The translations under genes and the position numbers were made by a program. Positions 1 through 7,790 of a stretch of DNA of 39,091 nt are shown one piece after another. Positions within the stretch are counted from its first letter, which is position 1. Each line of letters begins with the position of its first letter. The notes under the pieces were generated by a model that ran no database searches, was not told the DNA's origin, and worked only from the letters and a program-made list of their open reading frames with translations. This DNA comes from JAKSSM01 sp045629065 (GTDB lineage: Bacteria; Bacillota; Clostridia; Peptostreptococcales; Anaerovoracaceae), in assembly GCA_045629065.1 (NCBI GenBank), contig JAZQQK010000007.1, forward strand, positions 1 through 39,091. Direction: 5' to 3'.

Positions 1-2345
1 TGGCCCATCGTAACCTTGCCCTTCTTTACAGCTTCTATGTAGCTCATGAAACCATAAAGCGAGCCGTCAGCACTTGATCTATATTTGAGCGCTTTGTCAG
101 CCATTGCTCTCAAATTAGCCTGTCTCTGTGCTCCTGCTGGAAGCGAACCCATAGCGATATAGATTCCGCTTTCGAGAATAAGTTTCCAAACAAACTCTTC
201 GAGCGGAAGTGTCTTGGCTTCTTTTCTCCATGACACGAGATCCAATAAAGCCTTTTGACATTTTGCTCTAAGTGCTAGGTCGCTACCACTAGTCGCATAT
301 TTTACTAGCGCATCGTGATACTGACCCTTTGATGTTTCAAGCCTAATGGCTATCATTTCGTCTATAGTGAAACTCCAAACTTCTGAACGCATAACCGTGA
401 GAAGTGGAATGTCTTGCTTTTCGTTATCGATTATCTTTAAAAGCTCCAAAACAAGATTGATTTCTATCGTGTCGAAGAAACCCTCATTGTCGTCGATATA
501 TGTAGGAATTCCGTTGCTTGTGAGCACTTTATAGTAAAGGTCTGCATAGCCCTTTACGCCACGCATCAAAATTACTATATCGCCGAGTTCGAGCGGGCGC
601 ATAGTATTGTTTTTACTATCATAAATAGGCTTGCCCAGATAATCCTTAATAATTTTAGCTGTGACTAGAGCCTCGCGCTCAGTCTTCTTGAAATCCCTAA
701 GTGCTTCGTCGATAGCAGACTCCTCGCCATCTCCAGTTTCGTCCGTAGCAAAGCTATCGTCGTCCCAATCCGCAGCAGTCAAGTAAAGCTTTGGCTCGTA
801 ATAGCTTTCGCTAGCATGTGGGTCGCCCGCGTTAAGCTGTGCATCCTTGTTATATTCGCTCATCAATTCTACGAATATACCATTGATGAAATCTACAACC
901 TTTTGCTTGGATCTGAAATTATTATTCAGGTCTATTTTCTTTGACTTTGAAGCATCGCCTTTCTCCTCGAATTCATCTCCAAATCTATCATACTTTTCCT
1001 TGAAAATTTCAGGCTTTGCGAGACGGAATTTGTATATGGATTGCTTGATATCGCCAACCATGAAAAGGTTGTTGTCGCGTTTTACTTTCGCAATCAGAGC
1101 ATCTTGAATCACATTGGAATCTTGATACTCATCGATGTAGATGTAATCAAATTTATCGCGGTAGAACTTTGCGGCATCTTCATTGCAAAGAATCTCGTAA
1201 GCCCAGTGCTCGATATCATTAAAGTCGATTAAGCTCTTGTCAGCTTTCTTTTGCTTATACCTAGCGTCCAAATCCTTTACGAGCTCAACAAGGAATTTAC
1301 TGTCATCATAAGTGGCAGCAATCTCATCCCTGAAGTTCTCAAGGGTATCGCAAAAATATGTGCCTAAAAGTTTAGCGGCAACGGATGAATTACCGCTCTT
1401 CTTCATCATGTCGTGTCCAGTGGAAAGTTTGGCTTTAATATATTCAGCATCTAAACCACTATCCAAACTAGCTGATTCATAAATCTTCTTGCCAAAAGTA
1501 GCAACGCTATAGTCCTTGAGTGCATTCTTTACCGCCTCAAAGTCCTTAGTCGCAACGACCGCTAGGAGTTCCTCGCATACGCGAATATCACTTTCTATAA
1601 AGTTCACTGCTTGCTCATTAAGCTCAGTATCTGCCCAATCGCGAAGTGACTCAAGCTTTGCTAGAGCTTTTTCTAACCTTAATCGGCAATCTCTAAAGAT
1701 GGACTCAACCATATCCGATCTTTTGAAAGCATCCATATCGCAAGTGAGCTCTTCAACCCTTTCGTCCAGCCAATTGAATGGCTCAGGCAAACTCTGGATA
1801 GTCTCATATGTAGCAGAAATCATTTTGCGAAGCTTATCGTTATTGCGATCTCCGGAGTGCTTATCCAGGAAAGCAAAGAACTTACTATCGCCTAATTCGA
1901 ATCTATCTTCTAAGAGCTCATCCATCGCTTCTTTCATCATCAAAACTTTTTGAGTGTCATCTGCGATTTTAAAATTAGGCTCACGTTTTATTACATAAAA
2001 ATATCTCCTAATCACATCTAATGCGAAGGAGTGGAATGTCGAAATATTGGCTCTTGGCATCAAGTCGAGCTGCTCTTTTAGCATACGAATTTTGTTATCG
2101 TCTTTGCTCTCTTTGACTGCGGAATTGATAGCTTTTGCAATCTTTTCCTTCATTTCGGAAGCTGCTGCATCTGTAAATGTTACGATGAGCATACGATCGA
2201 TGGAACAAGTTCCGTTAAGAACCATTCGCTTAATTCTCTCGACTAGGACTGCGGTCTTTCCTGAGCCAGCGGCAGCGGCAACCAACAGATTTTGGCCGGA
2301 AGGTTTCATTGCCTCTTCTTGTTTTGTCGTCCATTTAATATCCAT
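1..2345 (-). CDS. addA: ATP-dependent helicase/nuclease subunit A, 5' part (window edge cuts the gene)
   Basis: The first 781 residues of an AddA-type SF1A helicase-nuclease, which unwinds and resects double-strand breaks in the AddAB complex and is the RecBCD counterpart of Bacillota. Visible motifs in order: Q-motif WTTKQEEAM near residue 5, Walker A AAAGSGKT (24-31), motif Ia LIVTFTDAAASEMKEKI, motif Ic STFHSFALDVIRRYF, Walker B YIYIDEYQDSN, motif III MVGDIKQSIYKFR and motif IV NNNFRSK. The family is usually about 1200 residues, so motifs V-VI and the RecB-type nuclease domain lie beyond the left edge. The start is ATG at 2345-2343. An in-frame stop lies shortly upstream, so no longer start exists, and no Shine-Dalgarno precedes the ATG. 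The predicted transcription start falls on or next to the ATG, so a leaderless mRNA is possible. addB is not on the upstream side, where gpmI diverges. Confidence 0.93.
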   Translation of the reverse strand, partial: MDIKWTTKQEEAMKPSGQNLLVAAAAGSGKTAVLVERIKRMVLNGTCSIDRMLIVTFTDAAASEMKEKIAKAINSAVKESKDDNKIRMLKEQLDLMPRANISTFHSFALDVIRRYFYVIKREPNFKIADDTQKVLMMKEAMDELLEDRFELGDSKFFAFLDKHSGDRNNDKLRKMISATYETIQSLPEPFNWLDERVEELTCDMDAFKRSDMVESIFRDCRLRLEKALAKLESLRDWADTELNEQAVNFIESDIRVCEELLAVVATKDFEAVKNALKDYSVATFGKKIYESASLDSGLDAEYIKAKLSTGHDMMKKSGNSSVAAKLLGTYFCDTLENFRDEIAATYDDSKFLVELVKDLDARYKQKKADKSLIDFNDIEHWAYEILCNEDAAKFYRDKFDYIYIDEYQDSNVIQDALIAKVKRDNNLFMVGDIKQSIYKFRLAKPEIFKEKYDRFGDEFEEKGDASKSKKIDLNNNFRSKQKVVDFINGIFVELMSEYNKDAQLNAGDPHASESYYEPKLYLTAADWDDDSFATDETGDGEESAIDEALRDFKKTEREALVTAKIIKDYLGKPIYDSKNNTMRPLELGDIVILMRGVKGYADLYYKVLTSNGIPTYIDDNEGFFDTIEINLVLELLKIIDNEKQDIPLLTVMRSEVWSFTIDEMIAIRLETSKGQYHDALVKYATSGSDLALRAKCQKALLDLVSWRKEAKTLPLEEFVWKLILESGIYIAMGSLPAGAQRQANLRAMADKALKYRSSADGSLYGFMSYIEAVKKGKVTMG

Positions 2346-2346
2346 G

Positions 2347-2381
2347 CTTTTAGTATATCATATTTTATGCTATACTAAAAG
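2347..2381. promoter_or_regulatory. Mirror-symmetric divergent promoter addA/gpmI
   Basis: Perfect 11-bp inverted repeat: CTTTTAGTATA (2347-2357) and TATACTAAAAG (2371-2381). Each strand reads TTTTAG, 17 bp, TATACT. Plus strand: -35 2348-2353, -10 2371-2376. Minus strand: -35 2380-2375, -10 2357-2352. Each arm therefore holds the -35 of one promoter and the -10 of the other. The plus-strand start near 2383 leaves a short gpmI leader containing GAGG. The minus-strand start falls on or beside the addA ATG. Confidence 0.7.
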
Positions 2382-2400
2382 AAAGAATGTGAGGTATAGA

Positions 2401-3930
2401 ATGAATAATATTAAACCTACAATGCTTATAATTATGGATGGTTTCGGACTCAATCCTGATACTTACGGCAATGCAATTAAAGCTGCCAAAACACCTAATC
2501 TCGACGAGATTTTTAAAAAATATCCTATGACAAGTCTCGAAGCATCTGGCTTAAAAGTTGGTCTTCCAGAAGGTCAAATGGGTAACTCCGAAGTCGGCCA
2601 CCTGAACATCGGTGCTGGCCGCATAATCTATCAAGATTTAACTGAAATAACGAAATCCATCGAAGACGGTGATTTCTTTAACAACAGGGCTTTGCTCTCA
2701 GCAATTGACCATGTAAAAGAAAATCATTCTGCGCTCCACATTTTTGGTCTTTTGTCCGACGGTGGCGTACATTCACATATCGAACATATCAAGGCAATTT
2801 TAGATTTGGCAAAGGCCAACAAATTACCTTTCGTATATTTGCATTGCTTCATGGATGGCAGAGATGTGCCACCTACATCTGGCATTAACTACATAAAAGA
2901 AATTGAAGACTATATGTCAAAGATTAATCTCGGTGAAATCGGTCTCGTGTCCGGTAGATACTATGCTATGGACCGTGACAAGCGCTGGGAAAGAGTTGAG
3001 CAGGCATACGACGCCCTCACAGTTCCTACAATCATCAAAGCTACGGATGGTTCCACAGCTTGTGCCCTCGTTCAGGCGTCCTATGATTGTGATGTAACTG
3101 ATGAATTCATTCTCCCTAGCATGTGCTCCAAGCACGGCTGTATAAAGGATGGTGATAGCATCATCTTCGCAAACTTTAGACCGGATAGGGCTAGAGAAAT
3201 TACAAGAGCATTCGTGGACCCAGCTTTTGATGGCTTCGAACGAAAAGTTGTAATAAAGAACCTAAAATATGTCTGCATGACAGAATACGATTCCACTATG
3301 CCAAATGTAGAAATTGCATTCCCACCTCAGACAGTAAAGAATACGCTTGGCGAATATGTTTCCAAGCTCGGCCTCAAACAACTCAGAATCGCAGAGACTG
3401 AAAAATATGCTCACGTCACATTCTTCTTTAATGGTGGCGTAGAAGCCCCAAATAAAAACGAGGACAGAATCCTGATTCCGTCCCCGAAGGTTGCTACTTA
3501 TGATATGCAGCCAGAGATGAGTGCGTATGATGTCACTAATCGCGTAAAAAAAGAAATTGAGGCTGATAAGTATGACCTAATCATCCTCAATTTTGCTAAC
3601 TCTGATATGGTTGGACACACTGGTGTGTTCGATGCTGCAGTAAAGGCTATCGAAACGCTCGATAGCTGTGTAAAATCCATCGTCGACCTCGTGCTCGAGA
3701 AAGGTGGGCAAATCTTGCTCACAGCTGATCACGGCAATAGCGATGTGATGTTAGATGCGAACGGTGCCGTTGTTACTGCCCACTCCACTAACCCTGTACC
3801 TCTGGTACACATTGCAAAAGATCCTCGCGAGTTTAAGGGCCAAGGCAAACTTGCCGATATCGCACCAACTCTTTTAACACTAATGGGTATTTCAGTTCCC
3901 GATGAAATGAACGGAGAAGTATTAGTATAA
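2401..3930 (+). CDS. gpmI: 2,3-bisphosphoglycerate-independent phosphoglycerate mutase
   Basis: 509 residues, the usual length for iPGM, which interconverts 3- and 2-phosphoglycerate in glycolysis using two Mn ions and a phosphoserine intermediate in the cytoplasm. Visible signatures: metal-binding MDGFG near residue 13, catalytic serine at about 63 in GNSEVGHLNIGAGR, FMDGRDVPPTSG, and the C-terminal metal motif LTADHGNSD. The open frame extends back to 2047, but that part is antisense to addA. ATG 2401 is chosen because the family begins here and GAGG lies just upstream. The gene stands alone rather than with gap-pgk-tpi. Its stop overlaps the convergent flavoprotein gene by 9 bp, and no terminator hairpin lies between them. 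Confidence 0.96.
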   Translation: MNNIKPTMLIIMDGFGLNPDTYGNAIKAAKTPNLDEIFKKYPMTSLEASGLKVGLPEGQMGNSEVGHLNIGAGRIIYQDLTEITKSIEDGDFFNNRALLSAIDHVKENHSALHIFGLLSDGGVHSHIEHIKAILDLAKANKLPFVYLHCFMDGRDVPPTSGINYIKEIEDYMSKINLGEIGLVSGRYYAMDRDKRWERVEQAYDALTVPTIIKATDGSTACALVQASYDCDVTDEFILPSMCSKHGCIKDGDSIIFANFRPDRAREITRAFVDPAFDGFERKVVIKNLKYVCMTEYDSTMPNVEIAFPPQTVKNTLGEYVSKLGLKQLRIAETEKYAHVTFFFNGGVEAPNKNEDRILIPSPKVATYDMQPEMSAYDVTNRVKKEIEADKYDLIILNFANSDMVGHTGVFDAAVKAIETLDSCVKSIVDLVLEKGGQILLTADHGNSDVMLDANGAVVTAHSTNPVPLVHIAKDPREFKGQGKLADIAPTLLTLMGISVPDEMNGEVLV

Positions 3931-5436
3931 TACCTTCTCGGCCGCTTTTATACCATCAACCGCTGCGCTCATGATTCCACCAGCGTAACCAGCTCCTTCT
4001 CCGATAGGATAGAAGCCTTTGATGCTTCCTTCATAGTTTTCGTCCCTGGCGAATCTAACTGGTGATGAGCTTCTGGTTTCAGTGGCCGTAACGATTGCAT
4101 CATCGGAATCAAAACCTTTAATCTTATGTCCTAGATGAGGCATAGCTTCTTTCATCGCGCTTACCGCGAATTCAGGAAGTGAGCCGCTTACTAGCGGTGC
4201 CCTATCAGACTTTAATTCACCCCATGTACACTTCGGTGGCTTGTAATTCGAGCCACCGTTTTTGTATGCTAATCTTTCGTACTTTTCCTGGAATTCTACA
4301 CCGGCTAATACATCGTCAGAACCAAAGTCCTCAGTTCTGACATCCACGAGCAGAGCAGAATTTGCAGTACCAGAATTACGCTTGTGGTAGCTCATACCAT
4401 TCGTCACTACCATGCCCTCTTCAGAAGAGGCCACAATAACATGACCACCAGGGCACATACAGAATGTATAAACTCCTCTGCCGTTTTCGCACCTATGGTT
4501 AATCTTATATGTCGCAACCGGCAGACCGAGTTCTCTAGCTGGCTTGCCGTATTGTGCGATATCTATCATGTCTTGAGGATGCTCAATTCTAACTCCTATA
4601 GAGAAAGGTTTTTGAGCCATCTCGATTCCTATACTATTGAGATACCTGAAAGTATCCCTTGCACTATGACCGATAGCAAATATTGCTGTATCGGTCTTTA
4701 TTTTATTTGTCTTGCCTGTCTCGAGATCCACATAGCCGAGGCCTGTGAGCTTATCATTTTCACTCACTATCTCGTCAACTCTAGCATTGAATATAACATC
4801 GCCTCCAAGGGCTCTAATTTCTTCTCTAAGCCCCTTTACCACGAATCTTAGCACATCGGTCCCAATGTGGGGTTTTGCCTCGTAAAGTATCTCTTTTTCG
4901 GCCCCGTGGTTCACGAATTCTTCCAGCACTTTGCGAATTCTTACATCCTTGATTCCAGTAGTGAGCTTACCATCTGAAAAAGTGCCTGCCCCACCTTCAC
5001 CGAACTGCACATTGGAATTCACATCAAGCTTGCCAGTCTCCCAAAACTTACTTACCTTTTCCATACGAGTATCCACATCCGCTCCGCGCTCGAGCACGAT
5101 AGGTTTTACTCCTGCCTGCGCGAGAATCAGAGCTGCAAACATTCCTGCTGGTCCGAATCCTACCACAACAGGGCGAGGTCTATTTTCCCAAGATGGGTTT
5201 GCTTTGACTTGGTGATATGTCATATCTGGTGCGAGATTAAGTTTCAATCTTTTGTCGCATTCAAAATCCACCGAATATACCCTGAGTATGTTCGACTTAT
5301 CTCTAGCGTCTATGGACTCTTTTACGATGGAATATTTCTCCACTTTTTCAATTCCGACCTTAGAGGCGATCTTCTTTGGAATCAAGTCCAAGCTCTCGTT
5401 AAGTTTAAGTTTTATTTGGTCTATTCTATAAATCAT
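3922..5436 (-). CDS. FAD-dependent dehydrogenase of the COG2509 type
   Basis: 504 residues. An N-terminal region of about 85 residues (an RNA-binding-like fold is usual in this family, which I infer only from length and position) is followed by an FAD Rossmann motif, VVVGFGPAGMFAALILAQAG, with the acidic residue in VLERG. A conserved block follows: QFGEGGAGTFSDGKLTTG, then TYKINHRCENGRGVYTFCMCPGG, and a C-terminal FYPIGEGAGYAGGIMSAAVDG FAD-contacting segment. The physiological substrate of this widespread family is not established. The start ATG at 5436 lies inside the upstream flavoprotein gene (11-bp overlap) with only a weak ribosome binding site, so translational coupling is likely. It ends tail-to-tail with gpmI. 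Confidence 0.9.
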   Translation of the reverse strand: MIYRIDQIKLKLNESLDLIPKKIASKVGIEKVEKYSIVKESIDARDKSNILRVYSVDFECDKRLKLNLAPDMTYHQVKANPSWENRPRPVVVGFGPAGMFAALILAQAGVKPIVLERGADVDTRMEKVSKFWETGKLDVNSNVQFGEGGAGTFSDGKLTTGIKDVRIRKVLEEFVNHGAEKEILYEAKPHIGTDVLRFVVKGLREEIRALGGDVIFNARVDEIVSENDKLTGLGYVDLETGKTNKIKTDTAIFAIGHSARDTFRYLNSIGIEMAQKPFSIGVRIEHPQDMIDIAQYGKPARELGLPVATYKINHRCENGRGVYTFCMCPGGHVIVASSEEGMVVTNGMSYHKRNSGTANSALLVDVRTEDFGSDDVLAGVEFQEKYERLAYKNGGSNYKPPKCTWGELKSDRAPLVSGSLPEFAVSAMKEAMPHLGHKIKGFDSDDAIVTATETRSSSPVRFARDENYEGSIKGFYPIGEGAGYAGGIMSAAVDGIKAAEKVLY

Positions 5437-6427
5437 GCTTTGCCAAACCGTGTCCCGCTTTAATACCTGTTAGCCATGCGTTATTAAGGTTGAAGCCTCC
5501 GCATGGTCCTTGATAGTTTAAGATTTCACCAGAAAAATATAAACCTGGTACAATCTTAGACTCCATAGTTTTATTATCTACCTCGCTTAAGTCCACACCT
5601 CCGCAAGTAATCTGTGCTTCCTTCCAACCGCGTAAACCTGTTGGGTGAAGCCTATATACGATCTTGCCGAGTTTGGACTCGCCGTCGAGGTCGAGTTCCA
5701 TAATATAATTTGCAGCATCTGCCCTATAATATAACGACATATTCATTACAACTATGCCTGAGATGACGCCCCTTGCGAACTGAATTTCGCCATGCTCGCT
5801 ATAGACGAGTGTGTTATTTCTATATAATCTCACGATGCCTTTGGCACGTATTCCATGTAATGCTAGTGTTTCCTCTTCAGTCTCAACTCCAGTGAGGCCT
5901 GGAATAAGTGTTTCTATTTTGTGGCCCAATTTTCTGGCCATTACATATCCATCACCAGTAGTTCCTGACTTAGGATAAGATTTACCACCTGTTGCTAGGA
6001 GTACCTTATTGGCACCGACTGATTCGTCACCTTCAAATCTAATCTGGAAGGCCTGTCCGCAATTCTTGTCCAAGCTCAAAACTGGTTTATCCGTAACAAT
6101 ATCGCATCCAAGCTTCTTCGCGCATTCCACAAGTTTTTTCACCACGTTCGATGCGCTCTCATCCTCTGGATAAAATCTCCCCTCAGTTTTTTCTACTGCC
6201 TTAATTCCAACGGACTCCAAAAATTCCAGAGTTTTATCCAAATTATCGCAAGCGGCATTGGTGATATTACACTTGCCTTTACCTGTAAGTGCGAGTTTAG
6301 TTCCTGGCTTATCCTTCTTCTCTAAAATGAGCACGCTAAGATTAGGGTTATCGCGCTTTGCGATTATCCCCGCCGTAAGTCCCGATGCTCCCGCACCTAT
6401 AATTGCGATGTCGTAATAGTTCTTCAT
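5426..6427 (-). CDS. Short HI0933/YhiN-like flavoprotein (COG2081 type)
   Basis: 333 residues, against roughly 400 for most members. The FAD-binding N-terminus is clear: DIAIIGAGASGLTAGIIA, then the family signature KLALTGKGKCNITNA, GRFYPEDESASNVVKKL, LLATGGKSYPKSGTTGDGY, and a C-terminal GLYFSGEILNYQGPCGGFNLNNAW. Compared with what I know of the family, about 35 residues after the CNITNA motif and part of the mid-domain are absent. The reading frame is intact, so this looks like a compact variant rather than a broken gene. The function is unknown; these proteins are annotated as NAD(P)/FAD-dependent oxidoreductases. The ATG directly follows the T-tract of a hairpin and has no recognisable Shine-Dalgarno, so how it is expressed is unclear. 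The next gene overlaps its stop. Confidence 0.85.
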   Translation of the reverse strand: MKNYYDIAIIGAGASGLTAGIIAKRDNPNLSVLILEKKDKPGTKLALTGKGKCNITNAACDNLDKTLEFLESVGIKAVEKTEGRFYPEDESASNVVKKLVECAKKLGCDIVTDKPVLSLDKNCGQAFQIRFEGDESVGANKVLLATGGKSYPKSGTTGDGYVMARKLGHKIETLIPGLTGVETEEETLALHGIRAKGIVRLYRNNTLVYSEHGEIQFARGVISGIVVMNMSLYYRADAANYIMELDLDGESKLGKIVYRLHPTGLRGWKEAQITCGGVDLSEVDNKTMESKIVPGLYFSGEILNYQGPCGGFNLNNAWLTGIKAGHGLAKHDL

Positions 6428-6430
6428 GAT

Positions 6431-6461
6431 TAAAAAATAGCGCAGAGTTTATACCCTGCGC
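6431..6461 (-). terminator. Probable terminator after the DUF308-type gene
   Basis: GCGCAG/CTGCGC stem (6440-6445 with 6456-6461) with a 10-nt loop, followed on the minus strand by TATTTTTTAA. It lies between the membrane-protein gene and the flavoprotein pair, whose ATG follows it at once. A short stem and long loop make it only moderately strong. Confidence 0.55.
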
Positions 6462-6467
6462 AAAGTG

Positions 6468-7652
6468 TTAATTACCTGCTTCTTCAGCTGCTTTTTGTTG
6501 CCTCTTTGTTTCTGCACCCTTCTTGGCTGCTTCGGATCTCTTTTCCCAAAGTGCCTGTTCTTCAGGTGTTCGTAAACTTGCTGGGTCTACATATGTGCCA
6601 TTTGCAATCTGTTCTGCAATTCGGCGCTTAGTCTCTGCTCCCTTGAGAGCTGCGACTGAACGCTTTTCCCAGAGAGCTTGTTCCTCTGGTGTACGAGTTG
6701 GTTCTACATATGTTCCTGCTGCTTTTTCTGCTGCGATTCTTCTCTTTGTCTCAGCTCCACGCTTAGCAGCTTCTGATCTCTTTGCCCAAAGTATTTTTTC
6801 AGCCTCTGCTTTTGCATCTATTTCGGCAGCGACTTCGGCAGCTCTAATCTTATCTTCAAGAGCTTTTTGCTCCAATTCTTTCTGTCTGATAACTTCAGCT
6901 AATTCTTCCTCTGTCATCTTGGCAGTGCGGCGCTTTTCTCTAATTTCCTCAACCTCTTTGTCCTTTGGTTTGTCGGACTGTGTGATGTCAAGGCTAGCTT
7001 CGTCTGCATCGTAAATTGCAGCAAATTCAGTTCTCGCATCCTTTGCAGCCTGAATAGCAATCTTCGCGTTCTCGTGTGCCTCCTCCATCTTCTTTTGTGC
7101 CTCAGCAAGGAGTTCCTGCTTAGTCTTGATGAATTGTGGCTTTTCGATTACGATGCTGTAACCGATATTGATAATATTGATACCGTTTACAATGATACAC
7201 ATTGCAACGAGTATGATTGCTGGTAAGTTGAATAATTCAGAGTCAAAGAAAACATATACACCAACAAGAGTGTTCAAGATACCAATGACCAAATGCGCAC
7301 GGAAAGTCTTGCCTGAATGTTTCTTCTTTTCGAAGATTCTAACAAAGTTTCTAATACCGATAGTGATAGACCAGAATCCCAAAACACTTGGAACTACGGC
7401 ATCAGCTACGATTTGGTTGCAGATGATGAGCCCGCCAAGAATGATAGTGATGAATCCATCTACGAGTACCCAAGTTCTGCTTTCTCTCTCACCGCGATAA
7501 CTCTGATATGAAAGGCATTCAATGATGCCTGCGATAGCAAACAAAACGCCTACAACGAAGGCAACTGACATAAATGAAATGCCTTCTTCGGCTATTAAGA
7601 ATAGTCCGCCAGCCACGAATATTATGCCCGTCAGAATCGTAAGTATTCTCAT
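6468..7652 (-). CDS. DUF308/HdeD-like membrane protein with repetitive charged C-terminal tail
   Basis: 394 residues from the chosen start. Residues 1-170 hold about six hydrophobic segments with the helical-hairpin layout of DUF308/HdeD proteins (for example MRILTILTGIIFVAGGLFLI and LVIGILNTLVGVYVFF). The rest is a long cytoplasmic-looking, Ala/Glu/Lys-rich helical region likely to be coiled coil. It ends in about two and a half tandem repeats (residues 288-394) centred on LWEKRSEAAKKGAETKR. The open frame could begin at a TTG 15 bases further upstream, but AAGGAG at 7664-7659 sits six bases before ATG 7652, so that start is preferred. A strong promoter lies upstream. HdeD members are linked to acid stress in enterics, but no role can be assigned here. 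Confidence 0.85.
   Translation of the reverse strand: MRILTILTGIIFVAGGLFLIAEEGISFMSVAFVVGVLFAIAGIIECLSYQSYRGERESRTWVLVDGFITIILGGLIICNQIVADAVVPSVLGFWSITIGIRNFVRIFEKKKHSGKTFRAHLVIGILNTLVGVYVFFDSELFNLPAIILVAMCIIVNGINIINIGYSIVIEKPQFIKTKQELLAEAQKKMEEAHENAKIAIQAAKDARTEFAAIYDADEASLDITQSDKPKDKEVEEIREKRRTAKMTEEELAEVIRQKELEQKALEDKIRAAEVAAEIDAKAEAEKILWAKRSEAAKRGAETKRRIAAEKAAGTYVEPTRTPEEQALWEKRSVAALKGAETKRRIAEQIANGTYVDPASLRTPEEQALWEKRSEAAKKGAETKRQQKAAEEAGN
6471..6791 (-). repeat. Tandem 39-41-residue coding repeats in the DUF308-type protein
   Basis: Three copies of LWxKRSxAAxKGAETKR begin at residues 288, 327 and 368. Copies one and two continue with xxxxAxGTYVxP and a TPEEQA linker. The third stops after KRQQKAAEEAGN at the C-terminus. 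The regular basic and acidic pattern suggests repeated amphipathic helices. Confidence 0.85.
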
Positions 7653-7678
7653 AATTATCTCCTTCAAAATGTTTCTAT

Positions 7679-7707
7679 ATTATAAAGGGAAAACGCTTTT
7701 AAGTCAA
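7679..7707 (-). promoter_or_regulatory. Sigma-A promoter of the DUF308-type gene
   Basis: TTGACT (7707-7702), a 17-bp spacer, and TATAAT (7684-7679). This is a near-consensus promoter giving a leader of about 20 nt before the AAGGAG site. Confidence 0.8.
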
Positions 7708-7734
7708 GAAATTAGGGCGATTCTTCAATACTTC

Positions 7735-7763
7735 TTCACAAAACTATACCTCAGTGCTATAAT
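7735..7763 (+). promoter_or_regulatory. Sigma-A promoter of dinB
   Basis: TTCACA (7735-7740), a 17-bp spacer, and TATAAT (7758-7763) with an extended -10 TG at 7755-7756. The expected start near 7770 supports ATG 7791 over ATG 7776 as the dinB start. Confidence 0.75.
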
Positions 7764-7768
7764 AAAAG

Positions 7769-7782
7769 TGAACTGATGTTCG
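7769..7782. promoter_or_regulatory. Candidate LexA (SOS) box over the dinB transcription start
   Basis: TGAACTGATGTTCG contains the exact GAAC-N4-GTTC core of the Bacillus/Clostridia LexA operator, with the outer left base (T for C) and the first inner base departing from the consensus. It overlaps the predicted +1 of dinB, a position where a repressor would block initiation. DinB-type polymerases are common LexA targets. Confidence 0.72.
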
Positions 7783-7790
7783 AGGTAAAG

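Noticed and set aside
1516..1953. 145-codon plus-strand open frame
   Set aside because: It lies wholly antisense to conserved addA sequence and has no ribosome binding site or recognisable product.
2047..2400. N-terminal extension of the gpmI frame
   Set aside because: It is antisense to the start of addA, lacks any iPGM similarity, and ATG 2401 has a ribosome binding site and the normal family N-terminus.
4384..4851. 155-codon plus-strand open frame
   Set aside because: It is a shadow of the COG2509 flavoprotein gene on the opposite strand, whose motifs cover the same bases.
5426..6427. Short flavoprotein as a pseudogene
   Set aside because: The frame is open from start to stop, and both the FAD-binding N-terminus and the C-terminal signature are intact, so missing segments look like compaction rather than decay.
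6523..7014. 163-codon plus-strand open frame with repeats
   Set aside because: Its repeats are the complement of the repeat tail of the DUF308-type protein. No promoter or ribosome binding site reads into it.
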